A stretch of DNA of 61,591 bases from CAJWPI01 sp964571215 (GCA_964571215.1 CAZMZZ010000003.1:1-61591); one strand, 5' to 3'; shown: positions 34,572-44,093, counted from the first letter of the stretch. The notes: generated by a model not told the origin, from the letters alone. Numbers and translations are program-made.

Positions 34572-34608
34572 ATTCTAATTTATATCTTTCCAAAATCTAA
34601 ATTAGAAT
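34572..34608. repeat. 11-bp perfect inverted repeat upstream of an SDR gene
   Basis: ATTCTAATTTA at 34572-34582 and TAAATTAGAAT at 34598-34608 are perfect complements with a 15-nt spacer. They begin 7 nt from the SDR start and end just upstream of the tRNA-Arg -10 box, so this is a candidate operator. Confidence 0.5.
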
Positions 34609-34629
34609 TAAATAGATCGTGGGTTATTA

Positions 34630-34635
34630 TATAAT
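34630..34635 (+). promoter_or_regulatory. -10 box of the tRNA-Arg promoter
   Basis: A perfect TATAAT lies 8 nt before the tRNA-Arg 5' end. The -35 region is AT-rich with no good match. Confidence 0.45.
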
Positions 34636-34643
34636 TCAATAAT

Positions 34644-34721
34644 CTCCTCGTAGCTCAGTTGGATTAGAGCAACTGCCTTCTAAGCAGTGGGTCGCAGGTT
34701 CGAGTCCTGCCGAGGAGGCCA
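34644..34721 (+). tRNA. tRNA-Arg (anticodon TCT)
   Basis: Acceptor CTCCTCG pairs with CGAGGAG. The anticodon arm ACTGC/GCAGT encloses CTTCTAA, with anticodon TCT at 34679-34681. The discriminator is G and CCA is encoded. It decodes AGA, the common arginine codon in this AT-rich sequence. Confidence 0.96.
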
Positions 34722-34811
34722 CTTTCATAGGATTAAATAATTTAAAAAAAAATTTTATTTTGATACCTTCATAAGATAATATTTTTCTGAAGAATTAATT
34801 TACCAAAGGTT

Positions 34812-35080
34812 ATGAATGCAATTCATGTAAGCGTTTATGGTCAAGTTCAAGGAGTAGGATATAGAAATTGGATCAAAAAAAGCGCTGAGAAAATTAAGGT
34901 TAAGGGGTGGGTTAGAAATTCCTCTGATGGTTCTGTTGAACTTTTTTCCAGGCAGACTTGGATGACTTAAGCCAACTTTTGTCCTTATGCTGGGAAGGAC
35001 CTGAATTAGCAGAAGTTGATGATGTCTTAACTCAAGAATCATTAGTCGATATGGACATCAAAGAATTTGCAATACTTTAA
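34812..35080 (+). pseudogene. acyP: Acylphosphatase gene with a frameshift
   Basis: The first 46 codons read as acylphosphatase, with VYGQVQGVGYRNW (anion-binding loop and catalytic Arg) and VRNSSDGSVEL (catalytic Asn region). At a run of six T (34942-34947) the frame is lost and a TAA follows at 34968. Adding one T restores FQADLDDL and a normal C-terminus ending in a TAA at 35078-35080, giving a full-length protein of about 90 aa. This is either a real indel, a homopolymer sequencing error, or slippage-dependent expression. It lies between tRNA-Arg and tRNA-His. Confidence 0.85.
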
Positions 35081-35136
35081 GTTCTATCTAATGCTTAATA
35101 ATTTACTTAGCCTATAGGTGTTAGAATTGTTATATT

Positions 35137-35213
35137 GGTGGGCGTAGCTCAGTTGGTAGAGCTCTGGCTTGTGGCGCCAGTGGTCGTGGGTTCGATCCCC
35201 ATCGCCCACCCCA
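35137..35213 (+). tRNA. tRNA-His (anticodon GTG)
   Basis: The extra 5' G (-1) at 35137 typical of tRNA-His pairs with discriminator C. Acceptor GTGGGCG pairs with CGCCCAC. The anticodon stem CTGGC/GCCAG encloses TTGTGGC, with anticodon GTG at 35171-35173. CCA is encoded. Confidence 0.97.
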
Positions 35214-35225
35214 ATAAGGAAAATA

Positions 35226-36527
35226 ATGAAATTCTCGATAGGAAACAAAGATTCAAATGAAACCTCTTTAGATATTACTATTCCATCAGAAGAAATTGAG
35301 AACAAGGTCGCTTCAAAAATTTCTTCCACACAAAAGACTGTAAAGATTAAAGGTTTTAGAAAAGGAAAAGCTCCCATTAATGTTGTAACAAAGTTTTATG
35401 GTCCTGAAATAAGGCAGGATGTAATTTACGATTCAGCTATCTCTTTTTTTTATACCAAGGTAAAAGAGAAAGGACTTAAGCCTGTTGGAAGACCCAACTT
35501 AGTTCCTCAGAAAATAGAAGAGGGCAAAGATGTTAAATTTAAGGCTACCTTTTCTACCTATCCCGAATTAAAAGTAAAAAACCTTAGAAAACTTTCCTAC
35601 AAGAAAATTACGAGTTCTATTGGAGATAGTGATCTAGAAAAGACTATTCTGAATCTTCAGAAAAGACTTTCTGATTGGGATATCTCCGAGGACTCTTCAG
35701 TACAAGGAGATAGGGTCAAGATTGATTTTATTGGAACTATAGATGGGGAGGAATTTGAAGGAAGCAAAGCTGAAGCTGCTGTAATAGAGATTGGATCTAA
35801 ATCAATGATCAAAGGCTTTGAAGAAGGCTTGGTGGGGTTAAAAACTGGTGAGAAGAAAACTCTAGATCTTGCTTTTCCTGAAGATTATTTCAAGAAAGAT
35901 CTTGCTTCTAAGAAAGTTAAATTTGATATAGAAGTTAAGGAAGTGCTTAAAGCAAAAATACCTGATATAAATTCAGATTTTTTTAATAAAGCAGGTGTTG
36001 TTGCTGAGAATGAAGAAGAATTTAAAAAACAAATAAAGCAAAAATTAGAAGATGATTTAGAAAATCTGTTAATTAATAAAAACAAACAAAATCTTTTTGA
36101 TGCGCTTGTAGAAAGCAATTCTTTTAACATTCCTAAAGTAATGATAGAAGCAGAATTAGAAAGCTTAAAACAGAACTCTGCAAAACGCCTAGGCATTGAA
36201 CTAAAGGATTTTGAAGATGGAGATTTTCCAATAGATTCACTACAAGAAGAAGCTGAGAAAAGAGTAAGAATAGGAGTAATTTTAAATCAGGTCATTGAAG
36301 ATAAAAGCTTGAAACCTGATCAAGATAGAGTTAAAGAACTTATTGAACAAAGAGCATCGATGTATAAAGAGCCTCAACAAGTTATCAACTGGTTTTACTC
36401 CAATGATGAACAACTAAAAAATATAGAAGCTATTTCTTTAGAAGAGCAAGTTGTAGATATAATACTGGAAGAATCTTCTGGAGTAGAAGAGCAAATGACA
36501 TATGAAGAATGCGTAACAGGAAACTAA
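35226..36527 (+). CDS. tig: Trigger factor
   Basis: 433-aa ribosome-associated chaperone and peptidyl-prolyl isomerase. The N-terminal ribosome-binding domain has the GFRKGKAP signature near residues 42-49. The FKBP-like domain (about 150-240) shows GDRVKIDFIGTIDGEEFEG, and the rest is the helical C-terminal chaperone part. The ATG at 35226 follows an AAGGA ribosome site six bases away. An in-frame start inside tRNA-His is rejected. It is the first gene of the tig-clpP-clpX-lon block. Confidence 0.96.
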   Translation: MKFSIGNKDSNETSLDITIPSEEIENKVASKISSTQKTVKIKGFRKGKAPINVVTKFYGPEIRQDVIYDSAISFFYTKVKEKGLKPVGRPNLVPQKIEEGKDVKFKATFSTYPELKVKNLRKLSYKKITSSIGDSDLEKTILNLQKRLSDWDISEDSSVQGDRVKIDFIGTIDGEEFEGSKAEAAVIEIGSKSMIKGFEEGLVGLKTGEKKTLDLAFPEDYFKKDLASKKVKFDIEVKEVLKAKIPDINSDFFNKAGVVAENEEEFKKQIKQKLEDDLENLLINKNKQNLFDALVESNSFNIPKVMIEAELESLKQNSAKRLGIELKDFEDGDFPIDSLQEEAEKRVRIGVILNQVIEDKSLKPDQDRVKELIEQRASMYKEPQQVINWFYSNDEQLKNIEAISLEEQVVDIILEESSGVEEQMTYEECVTGN

Positions 36528-36575
36528 ACTACTTGAATTTTGTCTTATAAACCCAAAATACTAGATAAGGTATAT

Positions 36576-37190
36576 ATGAAAAATAAAAGAAATGAAGAAT
36601 TAATCAACCAGCTTGTGCCTATGGTTGTGGAGCAAACCCCAAGAGGGGAAAGGGCTTTTGACATTTATTCAAGGCTTTTAAAGGAGAGAATCATCTTTTT
36701 AACAGGCCCTGTTGAAGATATTTCTGCAAATTTAGTTGTGGCTCAGATGCTATATTTAGAAGCAGAAAACCCTAACAAGGATATTGCCCTATATATCAAC
36801 TCACCAGGGGGTTCAGTAACTTCCGGTTTATCTATTTACGACACTATGCAGTTTATTAAACCAGATGTAAGTACTTTGTGTATTGGACAAGCAGCAAGTA
36901 TGGGTGCAGTGTTACTGGCTGGAGGGTGTAAGGGTAAACGCCATGCACTTCCTAATTCAAGAGTTCTCTTACATCAGGTCATGGGGGGGTTTCAAGGACA
37001 GGCAAGTGATATAGAAATCCATGCAGAAGAGATTCTATCTATAAAAGAGAAGCTAAATCTAATACTTTCAAAACACACCGGACAAAAACAAGAAAAGATT
37101 GCAAAAGATACCGATAGAGATAATTTCATGGCACCAGAAGAAGCTGTAAAATATGGGCTAATAGACAGCGTAATGAATGAAAGGACTTAA
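36576..37190 (+). CDS. clpP: ATP-dependent Clp protease proteolytic subunit
   Basis: 204-aa ClpP serine peptidase. Catalytic Ser108 is in GQAASMG and His133 in LLHQVMGG, and the oxyanion loop is NSPGGSVTSG. It forms the tetradecameric chamber fed by ClpX. I choose the ATG at 36576, five bases after AAGG and giving a normal length. A TTG at 36540 would extend the protein by 12 residues. It lies about 50 nt after tig. Confidence 0.95.
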   Translation: MKNKRNEELINQLVPMVVEQTPRGERAFDIYSRLLKERIIFLTGPVEDISANLVVAQMLYLEAENPNKDIALYINSPGGSVTSGLSIYDTMQFIKPDVSTLCIGQAASMGAVLLAGGCKGKRHALPNSRVLLHQVMGGFQGQASDIEIHAEEILSIKEKLNLILSKHTGQKQEKIAKDTDRDNFMAPEEAVKYGLIDSVMNERT

Positions 37191-37195
37191 AATAG

Positions 37196-38491
37196 ATGGC
37201 AGACAAAGACAATACAAATTCTGGAGAAGGAGATAAGCTTCTCTTTTGTTCCTTTTGTGGGAAAAATCAGAATGAAGTTAGAAAACTAATTGCCGGTCCT
37301 TCAGTCTATATTTGTAATGAATGCATTGACTTATGCAATGACATAATAAGAGAAGAAATAAATGAATCTTCAGAAACAGAAACAGAAGCAGAAGAGAAGT
37401 TCCCAGTTCCTAAAGAAATTAAGGCTAATCTAGATGATTATGTAATAGGTCAAGAAGAAGCTAAAAAGAATCTCTCTGTAGCAGTCTACAACCATTACAA
37501 GCGATTAAAAGAAGGTAATAAATCTCAATCAAAAGATTCAAAAGAAGTTGAATTAACCAAGAGTAATATTCTTCTTCTTGGGCCTACCGGGTGTGGAAAA
37601 ACTCTCCTTGCCCAAACCTTAGCAAGGATATTAGACGTTCCTTTTGCTATTGCTGATGCTACGACCCTAACTGAAGCCGGATATGTTGGAGAAGATGTAG
37701 AGAATATTATTCAAAAACTGCTGCAGAAATGTGATTATGATGTTGAGAAAGCACAACTAGGAATAGTTTATATTGACGAAATTGATAAAATTTCGAGAAA
37801 ATCAGACAATCCATCAATAACCAGAGATGTTTCCGGTGAAGGAGTCCAACAAGCATTATTAAAATTAATTGAAGGCACTTTAGCCTCAGTACCTCCACAA
37901 GGTGGAAGAAAACACCCCCAACAAGAATTTATTCAAGTAGATACTTCTAATATATTATTTATATGCGGGGGGGCATTCTCAGGGCTAGAAAGTATAATTA
38001 GGCAGAGGTGTGATGAGACCGGAATAGGTTTTGGAGCAAATGTTTCGTCTATAAACGAGGCTAGTAAGAATGATGAGCTTATTAGCCAAGTCCAACCCGA
38101 AGATCTAGTGAAGTATGGATTAATTCCCGAGTTTGTTGGAAGACTGCCTATTACTTCTACTCTTGAACAACTTAATGAGTCGGCACTAGTGAAAATTTTA
38201 ACAGAACCAAAAAATGCTTTAGCTAAACAGTTTAAATTACTCTTTGAAATGGAAGGAATCGAATTAGATATAAGAGAAGATGCACTTATTGAAATAGCAA
38301 AAAAGGCAATTGAAAGAAAGACTGGTGCTAGAGGGTTAAGGTCAATAATTGAAAAAACTCTAATGGAAACCATGTATCAAATTCCTTCTGAACCAGGGCT
38401 TAGTAAAGTAGCAGTAGACGGAGCCGTTGTAAGAGGGGAATCAGATCCATTGATGGTTTATGAAAAACCTAAAAATACTAAAAGCGGTTAA
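37196..38491 (+). CDS. clpX: Clp protease ATP-binding subunit ClpX
   Basis: 431-aa AAA+ unfoldase. The N-terminal zinc domain has CSFCGK and CNECIDLC (residues 18-47). The Walker A is GPTGCGKT near 130, followed by the pore-loop GYVGEDVE, the Walker B VYIDEIDK and the ISRKSDNPSITRD region. The C-terminal small domain has the sensor-2 ARGLRS. It starts 5 nt after clpP, as in most proteobacteria, and delivers substrates to ClpP. Confidence 0.97.
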   Translation: MADKDNTNSGEGDKLLFCSFCGKNQNEVRKLIAGPSVYICNECIDLCNDIIREEINESSETETEAEEKFPVPKEIKANLDDYVIGQEEAKKNLSVAVYNHYKRLKEGNKSQSKDSKEVELTKSNILLLGPTGCGKTLLAQTLARILDVPFAIADATTLTEAGYVGEDVENIIQKLLQKCDYDVEKAQLGIVYIDEIDKISRKSDNPSITRDVSGEGVQQALLKLIEGTLASVPPQGGRKHPQQEFIQVDTSNILFICGGAFSGLESIIRQRCDETGIGFGANVSSINEASKNDELISQVQPEDLVKYGLIPEFVGRLPITSTLEQLNESALVKILTEPKNALAKQFKLLFEMEGIELDIREDALIEIAKKAIERKTGARGLRSIIEKTLMETMYQIPSEPGLSKVAVDGAVVRGESDPLMVYEKPKNTKSG

Positions 38492-38562
38492 AATTTCTCT
38501 TGTTTTTTTACTTCTTACCCCAATTTATATAAGTAATTGATTAAGAATAAGAAAAAAGAAAA

Positions 38563-40968
38563 ATGGCAAAAAAGATAAAAAATATACCTCTACTTCCCCT
38601 TAGAGATGTAGTTATATTTCCTTCAGTGGTTACCCCACTTTTTGTTGGCAGAGAGAAGTCTATGACTGCTTTACAAGCAGCTATGGCAGCAGACAAACAA
38701 ATAATGTTAGTAACCCAGAAGGATGCAGATTTAGAAGACCCCGATGAAACAGGAAAAGATATTTTTGAAGTCGGTACTGTTTCTTCTATTCTTCAATTAA
38801 TCAAACTTCCTGATGGAACTGTAAAAGTTTTGGTTGAAGGAAATAATAGAGCACGACTAGATCAGGTGAAAGACTTTAAAGATTATCTAGCATCGGATGT
38901 AACGATAATGGAGGAAGATGAAATCGAAAACTCAAAATCAAAAGATTTTCTTAAAAATCTTAAAAAAAGATTCCAAGAGTTTGTGAGAATTACGAAGAAA
39001 GCCTCCCCAGAAGTATTAAATTCTGTCAATTCGATTGATAGCCTCTCAAGGTTAACTGATACTTTGGTTGGACATTTACCTATAGAGGTATTAGACAAAC
39101 AAGAAATTCTAGAAATAAGCTCTTTGGAAAAGAGATCTTTAAAAATCTCATCTCTTCTTGAAGACCAACTTGATTTAACGAAAGTCGAGAAAAGGATCAG
39201 AGGTAGAGTTAAGAAGCAAATGGAAAAAAGCCAGAAAGAGTATTATTTGAATGAACAAATGAAAGCCCTAAAAAAAGAATTAGGGGAGCTAGATGATTCA
39301 GAAGAGGCAGAAATACTTGAAAGACAGATACTTGAATCAGGAATGTCAAAGGAAGCAGAAAAGAAAGCCTTAAGTGAACTCCAAAAGTACAAAATGATGT
39401 CACCAATGTCAGCTGAAGCCTCAGTTGTAAGAGGTTATATAGACTGGATGTTGAATATACCTTGGAAGAAAAAAAGCAGAATACAAAAAAATCTTACAAA
39501 AGCTTCTAAAGTATTAGATAAAGATCATTATGGTTTAGAGGAAGTTAAAGAAAGAATATTAGAGTATTTAGCAGTTCAAAAAAGAGTAAAGAAACTAAAA
39601 GGTCCTGTTCTTTGTTTAGTAGGTCCTCCTGGTGTCGGCAAGACCTCTTTAGGAGAGTCAATAGCTAGGGCTACTAGTAGGGAGTTTATAAGAATGTCTC
39701 TTGGAGGGGTAAGAGATGAAGCAGAAATCAGAGGACATAGGAGGACTTATATAGGCTCTATGCCAGGAAGGATTTTACAAAAATTATCTAAGTCGGGAGT
39801 TAAGAATCCCCTTTTTCTTCTAGATGAGGTTGATAAGATGGGGATGGATTTTAGGGGAGATCCTGCTTCAGCTTTATTAGAAGTATTAGACCCAGAACAG
39901 AATCATACTTTTAATGACCATTACCTGGAAGTGGACTATGACTTATCAGATATTATGTTTGTATGTACAGCTAACAGCATGAATATTCCACCAGCTTTAT
40001 TAGATCGTATGGAGATTATAAGACTCCCAGGTTATACAGAGGATGAAAAGATAAATATAGCTGAGAAATATCTTATCCCAAAACAAATGCTTAACAATGG
40101 ATTAAAGAAAGGTGAAATAGAGTTTAGTCAAAATACTATAAAGGACCTAATAAGGTATTACACTAGGGAAGCGGGTGTGAGAGCTTTAGAAAGAGATATA
40201 TCAAAAGTATGCAGAAAGCTTGTTAAGAAAAATAGCGAGAAGAAATCACCAAGAAAACTGAAATTGAAATCTAACCTTTTAGAGGAATATTGCGGAGTAA
40301 GAAAATTTGACTTTGGAGAGGCGGAAGAGAAAGATCGTATAGGTCAAGTAACTGGACTTGCTTGGACTCAAGTAGGAGGAGAATTGTTGACTATCGAAGC
40401 TGCTTGTTTTGTAGGAAAGGGTAAGATAATTAAGACGGGTTCTCTAGGAGATGTGATGCAGGAGTCTATTCAAGCAGCCTTATCAGTCATAAGATCAAGA
40501 TCCGAATCTTTAGGTATCAATCCTGCTTTCTACGAAGACCATGATATTCACATACACGTTCCAGAAGGTGCTACACCCAAAGATGGACCTAGTGCAGGTA
40601 TAACCATGTGTACAGCTGTTGCCTCAGTTTTATCTAAGATACCTGTAAGGTCTGATGTGGCCATGACAGGAGAAATTACCTTGAGAGGAGAGGTGCTTAA
40701 GATAGGTGGATTAAAAGAAAAGCTCCTTGCTGCAAGAAGAGGTGGTATCAAAACAGTATTAATTCCTCATGGTAATGTTAGAGATTTAAAAGAGATACCA
40801 GATAACATAAAAGAAGAGTTAATAATAACACCTGTTAAGTGGATTGATGAAGTTCTTAATTTGGTTCTAACTAGACAACCAGAACCTTGGGAAGAGGAAC
40901 AAGAAGTTGCTAATGAAGTTCAAAAAACTAAACGTAAGAGAACAAAAAAGACCATAGGTACGCATTAA
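38563..40968 (+). CDS. lon: ATP-dependent protease Lon
   Basis: 801-aa LonA protease. The N-terminal substrate domain (LLPLRDVVIFP) is followed by a coiled-coil region (about 190-290), the AAA+ module with Walker A GPPGVGKTS and Walker B LFLLDEVDK, and the protease domain. There the catalytic Ser lies in PKDGPSAG and the Lys in GLKEKLLAA. A basic tail of KRKRTKK type ends the protein. It is 71 nt after clpX, with its own promoter possible but not clearly seen. Confidence 0.97.
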   Translation: MAKKIKNIPLLPLRDVVIFPSVVTPLFVGREKSMTALQAAMAADKQIMLVTQKDADLEDPDETGKDIFEVGTVSSILQLIKLPDGTVKVLVEGNNRARLDQVKDFKDYLASDVTIMEEDEIENSKSKDFLKNLKKRFQEFVRITKKASPEVLNSVNSIDSLSRLTDTLVGHLPIEVLDKQEILEISSLEKRSLKISSLLEDQLDLTKVEKRIRGRVKKQMEKSQKEYYLNEQMKALKKELGELDDSEEAEILERQILESGMSKEAEKKALSELQKYKMMSPMSAEASVVRGYIDWMLNIPWKKKSRIQKNLTKASKVLDKDHYGLEEVKERILEYLAVQKRVKKLKGPVLCLVGPPGVGKTSLGESIARATSREFIRMSLGGVRDEAEIRGHRRTYIGSMPGRILQKLSKSGVKNPLFLLDEVDKMGMDFRGDPASALLEVLDPEQNHTFNDHYLEVDYDLSDIMFVCTANSMNIPPALLDRMEIIRLPGYTEDEKINIAEKYLIPKQMLNNGLKKGEIEFSQNTIKDLIRYYTREAGVRALERDISKVCRKLVKKNSEKKSPRKLKLKSNLLEEYCGVRKFDFGEAEEKDRIGQVTGLAWTQVGGELLTIEAACFVGKGKIIKTGSLGDVMQESIQAALSVIRSRSESLGINPAFYEDHDIHIHVPEGATPKDGPSAGITMCTAVASVLSKIPVRSDVAMTGEITLRGEVLKIGGLKEKLLAARRGGIKTVLIPHGNVRDLKEIPDNIKEELIITPVKWIDEVLNLVLTRQPEPWEEEQEVANEVQKTKRKRTKKTIGTH

Positions 40969-40984
40969 TTTAAAGAATTCTTTC

Positions 40985-41013
40985 TTGACAAGCTATATTG
41001 AAGGGGTTTTAAT
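40985..41013 (+). promoter_or_regulatory. Sigma-70-type promoter of hupB
   Basis: A consensus TTGACA at 40985-40990, a 17-nt spacer and TTTAAT at 41008-41013 form a strong promoter about 55 nt before the hupB start. This gives hupB expression independent of lon. Confidence 0.75.
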
Positions 41014-41069
41014 CGTACGGACTCGCTTGTTTTATGCAAGTTAAGCTTAACTAGATTCAGGAGATAAAT

Positions 41070-41339
41070 GTGAATAAAGCCCAATTAATAGATTCAGTAG
41101 CTTCAAGTGCTGACATGTCTAAAGCGGAAGCTGGAAGAGCAGTTGATGCTACTATAAGTGCTATTTCAGGAAGCCTTTCAGGAGGTGATAGTGTTTCTTT
41201 AGTAGGTTTCGGAACTTTTAATGTTCGTCATAGAGCAGCAAGAATGGGACGAAATCCTCAAACTGGTGAATCAATACATATAGGCGCTTCAAAGTCTGTT
41301 GGTTTTAAAGCTGGAAAAGCTTTAAAAGAGAGCCTTTAA
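41070..41339 (+). CDS. hupB: DNA-binding protein HU
   Basis: 89-aa histone-like HU protein with the conserved GFGTFNVRHRAARMGRNPQTG arm and the C-terminal FKAGKALKE. It forms dimers that bend DNA. The GTG start follows a CAGGAG ribosome site seven bases away. It has its own promoter and is closed by a strong terminator. Confidence 0.97.
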   Translation: MNKAQLIDSVASSADMSKAEAGRAVDATISAISGSLSGGDSVSLVGFGTFNVRHRAARMGRNPQTGESIHIGASKSVGFKAGKALKESL

Positions 41340-41358
41340 GCTTCATATAAACTTAAAG

Positions 41359-41387
41359 AGCGCGCCTCCGAACGGCGCGCTTTTTTT
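41359..41387 (+). terminator. Rho-independent terminator of hupB
   Basis: GCGCGCC at 41360-41366 and GGCGCGC at 41374-41380 form a GC-rich stem with a 7-nt loop, followed by seven T. It is the strongest terminator in the window and separates hupB from ppiD. Confidence 0.95.
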
Positions 41388-41407
41388 GGTTTAGATATTT
41401 CTTTTCA

Positions 41408-43297
41408 ATGGCAGGAATAAAGGATATTAGGAAGGGTTTAACTGGAACTCTTTCCAAGTTTATTGTTGGTTCTATCATAGTAACCTTTTCATTATTTTTT
41501 GGTTGGGGAACTGTATTCTCTTCAAGCGAAGTTAATAAAGTTGCTTCAGTAAATGAAACAATACTAGATATTTACGATCTTGATTTTGAAATCAGAAATC
41601 AGAAGTATTTTTTAAATAAGAGATTTGAAGAACAAGACTTTGAAATTGAAGAAGATCTCATCAGGGAATTATCTTTGGAATCTATAATAAGGAGGGCTCT
41701 GGTTTTAGATTATTTGGAGAGTTCAGGAATCGAGATTTCAGATAAACTAGCTTATCTTCAAATTGCAAAGGATGAAAATTTCTTGTTGGAAGGAAATTTC
41801 AGTAAGCAAAGATTTGAATCAGTAGTTCGTAGCTTAGGACATATACCTAATAAATATCTTCAAAGAATTAAAGAAGATATATTACTAGATCATTGGCAAA
41901 AAGGTCTTGGTCAAAGTTCATTCATTACTGAAAAAGAAATAAACAAACTACTTGAGTTGACTAGTCAAACCAGGGATGTAACTTTCTTGAAGTTAAAAAT
42001 TGAAGATTTTAAAAAGGACATTAACCCCACAAAAGAGCAATCTAGAGAATATTATGAAAATAATAGAATGCTTTTTCAGAATAGTCAGAAAGCTAATATT
42101 AGGTATGTAGAGCTGTCGAAGGAAGAGTTAAGAGAAAATTTTTCTATTTCTGAAGAAGAACTCAAAGAAGAATATCAAGCTTATGTAGAAGAGTTTGATA
42201 CTACAGTGAGGAGAACAGCTTCTCATTTAATGATACAAATAACTAACGACAGGCAAGAGGCTTTATCTTTAATTGAAGAGCTAAGACAACGGATTATATT
42301 TGGAGAAGACTTTAGTGCCTTAGTAAGGAAGTTCTCAGAAGATGAAGGAACAAGAAATAACGGAGGAGATCTAGGTGTAAGTGATGGAAGTAATTTTCCA
42401 CCTGAATTTGAGAAAGCTTTACAAGGACTAGCAGTCAATGAAGTCAGTATGCCTGTAGAATTAGAAGGAAGCGTGCATCTATTGAAACTTACTAATCTTC
42501 AGGTTCCAATTCCAGAAAATTTTAGTGACATTAAGGATAGGCTAAAAGAAGATTTAGTAGAAAATTTCATTTCTTTGGAATTTACCGATTTGCTAGAAAG
42601 AGCATCTGATTTAGTTTTTTCTATAGATAGTTTGGAGATTATTGGAGAAACATTAAACAAACAAATAAGCGAGACCGGCATAAGTGAGATTAATGGGTTT
42701 GAGGAACCTATCAATAACCCTAAGTTACTCGAAAAGATTTTTAATGATCAGGATCTTCAGCTCGGTGCTTTAAGTGAGGTCGTTGAACTTTCTGACAATC
42801 TAGCAGTAATTTTTCAGGTCGATGAATTTATCGATAAAGAGATAAAACCTTTTGAAGAAGTAGCAGAGCTCGTTAAAACAAGTTTAGTGAATATACAATC
42901 AAAAGAAAGATTAAATAAAAAAGCTGCAGAATTTATGGCAAGGTTAGAGGCAGGGGAAACGCTTGTTCAGTTAGCTAAGGAAGGTAATTTTGAATCAGAC
43001 TCATATAAAGGAGTTACCAGAAACTCTTCGCTCTTAGCCAGGCCCACATTACAAGATCTTTTTGATTTACCTAGAAGTAGTCAAGGTAAGGTTGCTGCTT
43101 CTGATTTGTCTAATGGAGATAAGGTTTTATTGAAATTTACTAAAATAAATACAGAAAAGAATGATCTTTTAGAAACTGAAATAAGTTCTTTTAGAGATTT
43201 TCTTCTTGAAGAAAGAAAGCTATCTGAATTGTCTAGTCTTCAGGATTCCTTAAAAGAAAATGCAAACATAGTTAAAAAAAATCTGAGTAGCTCTTGA
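41408..43297 (+). CDS. ppiD: PpiD-like periplasmic folding chaperone/isomerase
   Basis: 629-aa SurA_N-like protein. A single membrane anchor at about residues 18-36 leaves the rest in the periplasm. A parvulin-type PPIC domain lies at about 270-365, with ASHLMIQI, FSEDEGTRNNGGDLG and PVELEGSVHLLKL. PpiD helps newly exported proteins fold at the Sec translocon. Its place after lon-hupB is the conserved gammaproteobacterial order. It ends next to the convergent fabI. Confidence 0.92.
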   Translation: MAGIKDIRKGLTGTLSKFIVGSIIVTFSLFFGWGTVFSSSEVNKVASVNETILDIYDLDFEIRNQKYFLNKRFEEQDFEIEEDLIRELSLESIIRRALVLDYLESSGIEISDKLAYLQIAKDENFLLEGNFSKQRFESVVRSLGHIPNKYLQRIKEDILLDHWQKGLGQSSFITEKEINKLLELTSQTRDVTFLKLKIEDFKKDINPTKEQSREYYENNRMLFQNSQKANIRYVELSKEELRENFSISEEELKEEYQAYVEEFDTTVRRTASHLMIQITNDRQEALSLIEELRQRIIFGEDFSALVRKFSEDEGTRNNGGDLGVSDGSNFPPEFEKALQGLAVNEVSMPVELEGSVHLLKLTNLQVPIPENFSDIKDRLKEDLVENFISLEFTDLLERASDLVFSIDSLEIIGETLNKQISETGISEINGFEEPINNPKLLEKIFNDQDLQLGALSEVVELSDNLAVIFQVDEFIDKEIKPFEEVAELVKTSLVNIQSKERLNKKAAEFMARLEAGETLVQLAKEGNFESDSYKGVTRNSSLLARPTLQDLFDLPRSSQGKVAASDLSNGDKVLLKFTKINTEKNDLLETEISSFRDFLLEERKLSELSSLQDSLKENANIVKKNLSSS

Positions 43298-44083
43298 TCA
43301 ATCATCTTCATGTAAACTCATAGCGGTTATATTGAACCCCGCATCTACATATAAAATTTCTCCTGTTATACCACTGGCTAATTTCGAAGCTAGAAAAGTA
43401 GCTGCGTTTCCAACCTCCTGAATAGTCACATTTCTTTGTAAAGGAGTTCTTTTTGCATTGTAAGAAAGCATTTTTCTAAAATTTTTCACTCCAGAAGAAG
43501 CTAGAGTCTTTATTGGACCAGCTGAAATAGCATTTACTCTAATATTTTCGTTACCCATAGAGGCAGCTAAATATCTTACGCTAGCTTCTAGGCTAGCTTT
43601 AGCAAGTCCCATAACATTATAGTTTGGTAAAGTTTTCTGGGATCCAAAGTAAGTTAAAGTAATAAGGGAGCCTTCTCTTTTTTTTAACATTTCTTTTCCA
43701 GCTTGTGCAACTGCTACAAAACTATAAGCACTTATATCTTGCGCTATTTTAAAACCCTCTCTAGAAGAAACATCTAAGAAGTCACCATCTAATTCTTCTC
43801 TAGGAGCAAAGCCAACAGCATGGACTATGCAATCAAGACCATCCCAGCGTAATGATAGTTCGTTAAAGGTATTCTTTATTTCTTTGTCGCTTGCTACGTC
43901 ACAGGGCAGGCATACGTTTGAACCCCATTCTTGGGCAAGCTTAACCACATTTCCTTTCAACCGGTCATTTTGATAAGTAAAGGCTAGATTAGCACCTTGC
44001 TTGTACATTGATTCAGCTATACCCGAAGCAATTGAATGCTTATTAGCCACTCCCACTATCAATATATTCTTATTTTTTAACAT
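43298..44083 (-). CDS. fabI: Enoyl-ACP reductase FabI
   Basis: 261-aa FabI performing the last reduction of each fatty acid elongation cycle with NAD(P)H. It has GVANKHSIASGIA at residues 11-23, the LTYFGSQKTLPNYNVMGLAKA motif with catalytic Tyr and Lys in the YxxxMGxxK spacing, and the C-terminal GFNITAM. The sequence is the triclosan-type FabI, not FabV. In this window the gene is on the opposite strand to ppiD. It lies 10 nt after the S9 peptidase gene and may be cotranscribed with it. Confidence 0.95.
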   Translation of the reverse strand: MLKNKNILIVGVANKHSIASGIAESMYKQGANLAFTYQNDRLKGNVVKLAQEWGSNVCLPCDVASDKEIKNTFNELSLRWDGLDCIVHAVGFAPREELDGDFLDVSSREGFKIAQDISAYSFVAVAQAGKEMLKKREGSLITLTYFGSQKTLPNYNVMGLAKASLEASVRYLAASMGNENIRVNAISAGPIKTLASSGVKNFRKMLSYNAKRTPLQRNVTIQEVGNAATFLASKLASGITGEILYVDAGFNITAMSLHEDD

Positions 44084-44093
44084 ATCATTATTA

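Noticed and set aside
34800..35042. 80-codon minus-strand open frame
   Set aside because: It lies opposite the frameshifted acylphosphatase gene, whose family motifs explain the region better.
35084..35377. 97-codon minus-strand open frame across tRNA-His and the start of tig
   Set aside because: It crosses a clear tRNA gene. Its GDGDRTHDHWRHKP-like stretch is just the tRNA read backwards, a common false annotation.
37933..38373. 146-codon open frame antisense to clpX
   Set aside because: Serine-rich, low-complexity translation typical of the reverse strand of a conserved gene.
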